A stretch of DNA of 64,000 nucleotides, from contig JAABQK010000001.1 of NCBI GenBank assembly GCA_011391495.1, positions 186,001 through 250,000 of the forward strand, in the 5' to 3' direction. How positions within the stretch are numbered: the first letter of the stretch is position 1; each line of letters begins with the position of its first letter. The notes under the pieces were generated by a model that saw only the letters and a program-made list of their open reading frames with translations, was not told the DNA's origin and made no database searches. Source of the DNA: Hydrogenophaga sp. (GTDB taxonomy: Bacteria; Pseudomonadota; Gammaproteobacteria; Burkholderiales; Burkholderiaceae_C). The position numbers were made by a program, and so were the translations under genes. This document shows positions 58,916-64,000 of the stretch, piece after piece.

Positions 58916-59152
58916 TCAGGCGCCCTCAGCCGGGGTGGGCAGGCCATCGACCCGCAACTCACCACCCAAGGCATGCAGCACACGCAGGATGTTCTCCAGC
59001 CGCAAGGTGGGCTTCCCGGCTTCAAGGTCCACAATGAAGCGCACACCGACACCCGCCGCCAGCGCGAGCTGGGGCTGGGTGAGGCTCAGCTGCTTGCGCG
59101 CGCCGCGCACGGCTTGGCCAAGAGATTCGGGGGTATCAATCCGGGTGGGCAT
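58916..59152 (-). CDS. hipB: HipB-like helix-turn-helix antitoxin (78 aa)
   Basis: Small XRE-type DNA-binding protein: SLGQAVRGARKQLSLTQPQLALAAGVGVRFIVDLEAGKPTL is the HTH (given here in pieces as residues about 10-50), then LENILRVLHALGGELRV. It should bind and repress its own promoter and neutralise the HipA kinase. ATG 59152 is preceded by AGGAAA. The operator-like repeats lie immediately upstream. Confidence 0.9.
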   Translation of the reverse strand: MPTRIDTPESLGQAVRGARKQLSLTQPQLALAAGVGVRFIVDLEAGKPTLRLENILRVLHALGGELRVDGLPTPAEGA

Positions 59153-59155
59153 GCA

Positions 59156-59224
59156 AATTTCCTGTTCGGGAAATTATGGAGAACCCGGCCGCGATGTGCA
59201 AGGAAAATTTACCGATAGGTAAAT
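59156..59224 (-). promoter_or_regulatory. Candidate hipBA operator: two inverted repeats
   Basis: A perfect inverted repeat AATTTCC-TGTTCG-GGAAATT (59156-59175) overlaps the hipB ribosome-binding site. A second, ATTTACC-GATA-GGTAAAT (59207-59224), lies 31 bases further out and is flanked by GGAAA and TATCC. A related half site CGGGAAA appears again near 59266. Paired palindromes upstream of hipB fit autorepression by the HipBA complex. Confidence 0.6.
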
Positions 59225-59296
59225 ATCCAACGGCAACAGCTCAGTTGCTGCAAAAATGCCCCGAACGGGAAAGTTTAATACACCAGCGTGTCGCTG

Positions 59297-59680
59297 TCAC
59301 TGCACCCGCGCCTTTTGCCCGGCGCGGATGACAACGAGCAGTTCGGTCTTGAGATGGGCCAGGTAGGCGTCCAAGTCGGCCTCGGTTTCCAGGTAGCTCT
59401 TGGTGGCCATATCGGCTGGGCCAAGGCTCTCTACGGAGATAACGAGGGGCACACGCTGCGCTTCATCGGCCAGCCCCGGAATCCTGGCTTCAGTTTGGAC
59501 GAGATAGCCGAGCTGTTCAAGCTTAGGCAGAACCGTCGTCGCGCGAGCGCCGATGTCGAGCGGATCGCTCTGGCCTACATCACCGATTTGAATCGGATGG
59601 TTCTCCGGCACTGGCGCGCGCCGATGTCGGCTTCGCCATGGGCGCCGGCACAGCGTGGCTATGAACAGCGCCCAACGCAC
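59297..59680 (-). pseudogene. Remnant of a larger gene, possibly the C-terminus of a BREX BrxC-type protein
   Basis: The frame encodes ENHPIQIGDVGQSDPLDIGA, TTVLPKLEQLGYLVQTEARI, and the end TKSYLETEADLDAYLAHLKT followed by ELLVVIRAGQKARVQ. This is coherent protein-like sequence that reminds me of the C-terminal end of BREX P-loop ATPases such as BrxC, but I cannot confirm it. The first about 25 codons have unrelated, Arg-rich composition, so the gene is cut upstream. Neighbouring toxin-antitoxin modules fit a decayed defence region. Confidence 0.35.
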
Positions 59681-59727
59681 CCTGGCCGTTGCCCATTGTT
59701 GGGTGCCATGACCATCTTGCCGATCAT

Positions 59728-59762
59728 TTGACTTTGTACGCCTGTTGTACTAACATACAACA
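59728..59762 (+). promoter_or_regulatory. Promoter and palindromic operator of the DUF1778-GNAT pair
   Basis: TTGACT (59728-59733), a 17-base spacer and TAACAT (59751-59756) form a good sigma70 promoter. A perfect inverted repeat TGTTGTA-CTAACA-TACAACA (59743-59762) covers the -10 element. TacA-like antitoxins repress their own promoter by binding such sites, so this is likely the autoregulatory operator. Confidence 0.65.
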
Positions 59763-59785
59763 ATCAATGCCTCCGAGGGTCTCAC

Positions 59786-60079
59786 ATGCCTACCATTGTC
59801 TCCACGTCTAATAGCCGTTCGGCCAGACTCGGCTTTCGCGCCACACCTGAGCAAGAGGCGGTGATCCGTCGCGCTGCCGAGGTGGCCCACAAGTCGTTGA
59901 CCGATTTCATCCTCCAGAGCGCTTATTCGGTCGCAGAACAGACGTTGCTCGATCAACGCCTGTTCGTCGCCTCGGGTTCGAAGTGCCAGGATCTGCTGGA
60001 GTTGCTGGATCGTCCTGCACAGCCCAATGAAGGTCTGCGCGACCTGTTCTCTCGCAAAGCCCCCTGGGAAACCCGTTGA
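59786..60079 (+). CDS. DUF1778 antitoxin, TacA-like (97 aa)
   Basis: Ribbon-helix-helix antitoxin of the DUF1778 family: SARLGFRATPEQEAVIRRAA, then KSLTDFILQSAYSVAEQTLL. The C-terminal part (LLDRPAQPNEGLRDLFSRKAPWE) is the usual toxin-binding tail, with the typical P..N..L..L pattern. The stop overlaps the toxin start (TGATG), so the two are translated together. Expected to neutralise the neighbouring GNAT toxin and repress the operon. Confidence 0.9.
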   Translation: MPTIVSTSNSRSARLGFRATPEQEAVIRRAAEVAHKSLTDFILQSAYSVAEQTLLDQRLFVASGSKCQDLLELLDRPAQPNEGLRDLFSRKAPWETR

Positions 60080-60576
60080 TGCAGAGGGCTCCCGTCCCGC
60101 TCAACAAATCTCACCGACTCGAAGGTTTCGACTGTGGAAAGGCTGCGCTCAATGAATGGTTGGTGAAGCACGCGCTCCAGGCCGGCGGAAGTGGCTCAGC
60201 CCGGACGTTCGTCGCAGTAGAGGGTGCTGACGACCGGGTAGTCGGGTATTTCAGTCTCACGGTGGGCCAAGTTGACACCACTGCTGCGCCCGATCGCATA
60301 CGCAAAGGAATGGGACAGTTCCCGATTCCGGTGATCGTCCTGGCCAGGCTGGCCGTGTCCACGCAGGACCAGGGCAAAGGAATCGGCGTCGGAATGCTCA
60401 AGGAGGCCATTCGCCTCGCCTTGTTGATCGCAGAGCACGCCGGTATCCGCGCCTTGTTGACCCACCCGATCGACGAGGACGCGGCTCGCTTCTACTCCCG
60501 GTTCGGCTTCATCGGGTCGCCGTTGCGTGACGATCAGTTGTTGCTTCTCTTGAAAGATGCTCGCGCTCACATTTGA
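60079..60576 (+). CDS. GNAT family toxin, TacT-like (165 aa)
   Basis: Type II toxin of the GNAT class, which acetylates the amino group of aminoacyl-tRNA and stops translation. Family features: FDCGKAALNEWLVKHA at the start, VVGYFSLTVGQV, LARLAVSTQDQGKGIGVGML (acetyl-CoA loop) and ARFYSRFGFIGSPL with the conserved Tyr near the active site. Length is typical. The ATG overlaps the antitoxin stop. Confidence 0.9.
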   Translation: MQRAPVPLNKSHRLEGFDCGKAALNEWLVKHALQAGGSGSARTFVAVEGADDRVVGYFSLTVGQVDTTAAPDRIRKGMGQFPIPVIVLARLAVSTQDQGKGIGVGMLKEAIRLALLIAEHAGIRALLTHPIDEDAARFYSRFGFIGSPLRDDQLLLLLKDARAHI

Positions 60577-60830
60577 TGAGTTTTCAGTGAGTCCGACTGC
60601 AGCGGTCACGGACCTTCAAAGTCGCCCCGAAATGACCGCCCTTCCGCCCGCCGGATGCCGCAGACCGGTGGCCGCCGGGAGTCGCGTCAGAGGTGTGCAA
60701 AGAAGGCCTGGAGACGGTGCGGAAGTCGTATAGGCTGCATCGCAAACGCGTCAATACTCGTTGACGACACAATCACACCATCAACGGTCAATAGCAACCC
60801 ATTGATCTATATGGACTTTTTGAGACCCCG

Positions 60831-62450
60831 TCACTCCCACTCGATCGTCGCCGGGGGCTTGCTCGACACGTCGTAGGTCACGCGGTTGATGCCGCGCACC
60901 TCATTGATGATGCGGCTGCTGACCTTCTTGAGCAGCGCGTACGGCAGCTCTGCCCAGTCGGCGGTCATGAAGTCGCTGGTCTGCACCGCGCGCAGCGCCA
61001 CCACGTAATCGTAGGTGCGGCCGTCACCCATCACGCCCACGCTCTTGACCGGCAAAAACACCGTGAAGGCCTGGCTGGTCAGGTCGTACCAGCTCTTGCC
61101 ACTGATGGGGTCGATGGTGGAGCGCAGTTCCTCGATGAAGATCGCGTCAGCGCGGCGCAGCAGGTCGGCGAATTCCTTCTTCACCTCGCCCAGGATGCGC
61201 ACGCCCAGTCCCGGTCCGGGAAAGGGATGGCGGTACACCATGTCGTGTGGCAGGCCTAGCGCCACACCCAGTTCGCGCACCTCGTCCTTGAACAGGTCGC
61301 GCAGTGGCTCCAGCAGTTTCAGGCCCAGCTGCTCGGGCAGGCCGCCCACGTTGTGGTGGCTCTTGATGGTAACGGCCTTCTTGCTTTTGGCGCCACCAGA
61401 TTCGATCACGTCCGGATAAATAGTGCCTTGTGCTAACCACTTAGCGCCTTTTGTTGATGCACCACTTGAGATGAGTTTGGCGGCTTCGGCCTTGAAAACC
61501 TCGACGAATTCGCGGCCGATGATCTTGCGTTTGGCCTCCGGCTCGCTCACCCCCGCCAGGTGGCCGAGGAACTGGTCGGCCGCGTCCACGCGGATCACCT
61601 TCGCGTGCAGCTTGCCGACGAACATGTCCATAACCATGTCTCCTTCGTTCAGGCGCAGCAGGCCGTGGTCGACGAACACGCACGTCAGCTGATCGCCGAT
61701 GGCGCGGTGGATCAGCGCGGCGGCCACCGACGAATCGACGCCACCCGACAGACCCAGGATCACTTCTTCGTCGCCCACCTGCTGGCGGATCTTGTCCACC
61801 GCTTCGGCGATGTGATCGCGCATCACCCAGTCAGGTGAGGTCTTGCAGATGTCGAGAACAAAGCGCTCCAGCATCGCCCGGCCCTGCACCGTGTGGGTCA
61901 CTTCCGGGTGGAACTGAACCGCGTAATAGCCACGGTCTTCGTCGGCCATGCCGGCGATCGGGCAGCTGTCGGTGCTGGCCATGAGCTTGAAGCCGGGCGG
62001 CAGCTCGGTGACCTTGTCGCCATGGCTCATCCAGACCTTGAGCATGCCGTGGCCTTCGGGCGTGTGGAAGTCGGCGATGTCTTTCAGCAGCGCCGTGTGG
62101 CCGCGGGCTCGCACCTCGGCGTAACCGAATTCGCGCTGGTGGCCGCTCTCTACCTTGCCACCGAGTTGCTGCGCCATGGTCTGCATGCCGTAGCAGATGC
62201 CCAGCACCGGCACACCCAGCTCGAACACCGCGGGCGGCGCCTTGTCGGTGCTTTCTTCGTACACGCTGGCGTGGCTGCCCGAAAGAATCACACCCTTGAG
62301 CAGGCCGTCGGCGGCGAAATCGCGCACCCAGGCGTCGCTCACGTCGCAGGGATGGACTTCGCAGTACACGTGTGCCTCGCGCACGCGGCGGGCGATGAGC
62401 TGGGTGACCTGGGAACCGAAATCGAGGATCAGGATTTTCTGGTGTTGCAT
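60831..62450 (-). CDS. guaA: GMP synthase, glutamine-hydrolysing (539 aa)
   Basis: Converts XMP to GMP with glutamine and ATP. N-terminal class I amidotransferase domain: [18 protein letters not shown] and nucleophile Cys86 in GICYGMQ, with FHPEV carrying the triad His and Glu. The ATP-pyrophosphatase domain has [15 protein letters not shown] and the C-terminal dimerisation domain ends [13 protein letters not shown] 62450 is chosen over an upstream frame extension because family members start [12 protein letters not shown]. Confidence 0.96.
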   Translation of the reverse strand: MQHQKILILDFGSQVTQLIARRVREAHVYCEVHPCDVSDAWVRDFAADGLLKGVILSGSHASVYEESTDKAPPAVFELGVPVLGICYGMQTMAQQLGGKVESGHQREFGYAEVRARGHTALLKDIADFHTPEGHGMLKVWMSHGDKVTELPPGFKLMASTDSCPIAGMADEDRGYYAVQFHPEVTHTVQGRAMLERFVLDICKTSPDWVMRDHIAEAVDKIRQQVGDEEVILGLSGGVDSSVAAALIHRAIGDQLTCVFVDHGLLRLNEGDMVMDMFVGKLHAKVIRVDAADQFLGHLAGVSEPEAKRKIIGREFVEVFKAEAAKLISSGASTKGAKWLAQGTIYPDVIESGGAKSKKAVTIKSHHNVGGLPEQLGLKLLEPLRDLFKDEVRELGVALGLPHDMVYRHPFPGPGLGVRILGEVKKEFADLLRRADAIFIEELRSTIDPISGKSWYDLTSQAFTVFLPVKSVGVMGDGRTYDYVVALRAVQTSDFMTADWAELPYALLKKVSSRIINEVRGINRVTYDVSSKPPATIEWE

Positions 62451-62481
62451 GGCGATGTCTGTCTGGACTGGGGCAGAAAGC

Positions 62482-62506
62482 AAAAAGGCCGTCCATCGGG
62501 ACGGCC
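62482..62506 (-). terminator. Rho-independent terminator between guaB and guaA
   Basis: On the minus strand GGCCGTCC-CGAT-GGACGGCC is a perfect eight-base stem followed by TTTTTG and a further T-rich stretch. It lies 17 bases after the guaB stop and before the guaA start, so it may partly uncouple the two genes. Confidence 0.8.
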
Positions 62507-62522
62507 ACTGGCGCATGGGCGC

Positions 62523-63992
62523 TTATTCCGCCCGGTAGTTGGGCGCTTCTTTGGTGATTTGAACGTCGTGCACATGGCTCTCGCGGATGCCGGCCGAGGT
62601 GATCTCGACGAACTCGGCCTTGTGGCGCATGTGTTCGATGCTCGGGCAGCCGCAGTAGCCCATGGACGCACGCAGGCCGCCCGCCATCTGAAAGATGATG
62701 GAGACGACCGAGCCCTTGTAAGGTACGCGGCCTTCGATGCCTTCGGGCACCAGCTTGTCGGCGTTCGGGTTGCCGGTGCTGGACTCCTGGAAGTAGCGGT
62801 CGGCGCTGCCCTGCTGCATGGCACCGATGGAGCCCATGCCGCGGTAGCTCTTGTAGCTGCGACCCTGGTAGAGCACGATCTCGCCCGGTGCTTCTTCGGT
62901 TCCGGCAAACATGCCGCCCATCATCACCGTGTTGGCGCCCGCCGCGATGGCCTTGGCAATGTCGCCGCTGTAGCGGATGCCGCCGTCGGCGATCATCGGC
63001 ACGCCCGTACCCTGCAGGGCGCTGGCCACGTTGTCGATCGCCATGATCTGCGGCACACCCACACCGGCCACGATGCGGGTGGTGCAGATCGAGCCAGGGC
63101 CGATGCCGACCTTGACGCCGTCCGCACCCGCCTCCACCAGCGCCGTGGCTGCGCCGCCGGTGGCGATGTTGCCGCCGATCACATCGACTTGCGGGTAGTG
63201 GTGCTTGACCCAGCGCACGCGGTCGAGCACGCCCTTGCTATGGCCATGGGCCGTGTCGACCACGATCGCGTCCACACCGGCTCTCACCAGGGCTTCCACG
63301 CGCTCTTCGGTACCTTCACCCACGCCCACCGCGGCGCCCACACGCAGGCGACCCGCCGCGTCGCGCGCGGCGTTGGGGAAATTGAGCTGCTTGGTGATGT
63401 CCTTCACCGTGATCAGCCCCTTGAGCTCGAATGCGTCGTTGACCAGCAGCAACCGCTCCAGCTTGTGCTTGTTGAGCAGCGTCTTGGCTTCGGCCGGTGT
63501 GGTGCCATCGGGCATGGTGATCAGACGCTCGCGCGGCGTCATGATTTCACTCACGGGCAGGTCGTAGCGGGTTTCGAAACGCAGATCGCGGCCCGTGACG
63601 ATGCCCACCACCCGACCAGCGTCCACCACCGGGAAGCCGGACACACCCAGATCATCGGACAGCTTCATGACCTGTCGGATCGTGGTCTGGGGTGAAATCA
63701 CCACCGGATCGCGCAACACACCGGACTCGTAGCGCTTGACTTTGGCCACATGGGCCGCCTGCTCAGCGGCGGTGAGGTTCTTGTGGATGATGCCGATGCC
63801 GCCTTCCTGGGCAATGGCGATCGCCAGCCGCGCTTCGGTCACGGTGTCCATCGCGGCCGAAACCAGTGGCAGGTTCAGCTTGATGTTGCGGGAAAACTGG
63901 GTGGCGAGGGAGGTGTCCTTGGGCAGGACTTGGGAGTACGCTGGCACCAACAGAACGTCGTCGAAGGTGAGCGCTTTGCCGAGTAGGCGCAT
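62523..63992 (-). CDS. guaB: Inosine-5'-monophosphate dehydrogenase (489 aa)
   Basis: Oxidises IMP to XMP with NAD, the first committed step of GMP synthesis; guaA does the next. TIM barrel with two CBS domains inserted at about residues 93-205. The catalytic Cys303 lies in [32 protein letters not shown] and [10 protein letters not shown] (IMP loop and flap) follow. The start ATG 63992 is only eight bases from the window edge, so its upstream signals are not visible. Confidence 0.96.
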   Translation of the reverse strand: MRLLGKALTFDDVLLVPAYSQVLPKDTSLATQFSRNIKLNLPLVSAAMDTVTEARLAIAIAQEGGIGIIHKNLTAAEQAAHVAKVKRYESGVLRDPVVISPQTTIRQVMKLSDDLGVSGFPVVDAGRVVGIVTGRDLRFETRYDLPVSEIMTPRERLITMPDGTTPAEAKTLLNKHKLERLLLVNDAFELKGLITVKDITKQLNFPNAARDAAGRLRVGAAVGVGEGTEERVEALVRAGVDAIVVDTAHGHSKGVLDRVRWVKHHYPQVDVIGGNIATGGAATALVEAGADGVKVGIGPGSICTTRIVAGVGVPQIMAIDNVASALQGTGVPMIADGGIRYSGDIAKAIAAGANTVMMGGMFAGTEEAPGEIVLYQGRSYKSYRGMGSIGAMQQGSADRYFQESSTGNPNADKLVPEGIEGRVPYKGSVVSIIFQMAGGLRASMGYCGCPSIEHMRHKAEFVEITSAGIRESHVHDVQITKEAPNYRAE

Positions 63993-64000
63993 GGGTAAAG

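Noticed and set aside
60749-60766. Inverted repeat CGTCAA-TACTCG-TTGACG downstream of the GNAT toxin
   Set aside because: Short arms and no T-run or nearby promoter; cannot be told from chance.
61893-63695. 600-codon plus-strand frame over guaA/guaB
   Set aside because: Antisense shadow of guaB and guaA, whose families are certain.

Overview
The window is GC-rich bacterial chromosome with tightly packed genes and short intergenic gaps. Gene content and order point to a betaproteobacterium of the order Burkholderiales, family Comamonadaceae. The evidence is the guaB-guaA pair, the tmk-holB-pilZ-tatD block, a tripartite tricarboxylate transporter, a TadA fused to a hydrolase, and an intergenic repeat I recall from this family. 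A Hydrogenophaga-like genome is my best guess; this is inference from style and gene order, not from a marker gene. No rRNA, tRNA, CRISPR array or intact insertion sequence was seen.

Layout. 1-4310: tail of an oxidoreductase gene, then an AidB-like acyl-CoA dehydrogenase, a glutathione S-transferase-like protein, an ElaA-like acetyltransferase and an SDR, with two copies of a family-typical intergenic repeat. 4311-19000: the most striking locus. A long non-coding leader precedes a 2281-residue secreted protein made of an animal-type heme peroxidase domain and a long calcium-binding RTX tail. A complete dedicated type I secretion system (ABC exporter, HlyD-type adaptor, TolC-type outer membrane protein) and a NarL/NarX-like two-component pair follow on the same strand. 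19201-25773: Tex, two tandem HDOD proteins, a patatin-like lipase and TrhO. 25780-33620: metabolic and envelope genes, including a hotdog thioesterase fused to a GNAT domain and an O-antigen-ligase-like membrane protein. 33729-38550: mltG-tmk-holB-pilZ-tatD and an exported ankyrin protein. 38701-40716: TctB and TctA without a neighbouring TctC. 41046-45342: a basic-amino-acid-type ABC transporter with an aspartoacylase/succinylglutamate-desuccinylase-like enzyme inside the operon. 45404-49670: a cyclase-FHA protein, LD-carboxypeptidase, and a TadA fused to a DhlA-type haloalkane dehalogenase domain.

49783-56265 is a light and DNA-repair locus. A broken SOUL heme-binding gene and a MerR regulator lie divergent to an iron-sulfur (6-4)-type photolyase, a second photolyase-like protein whose domain order looks permuted, a deleted SDR remnant and a third photolyase/cryptochrome. 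57586-60576 is an accessory patch: a HipBA module, a small remnant that may come from a BREX gene, and a DUF1778-GNAT toxin-antitoxin pair, with palindromic operators upstream of both modules. The window ends in guaA and guaB on the minus strand, separated by a strong terminator.

The best candidates for under-described biology are the peroxidase/type I secretion/two-component locus, the permuted photolyase-like protein beside the FeS photolyase, and the TadA-haloalkane dehalogenase fusion.
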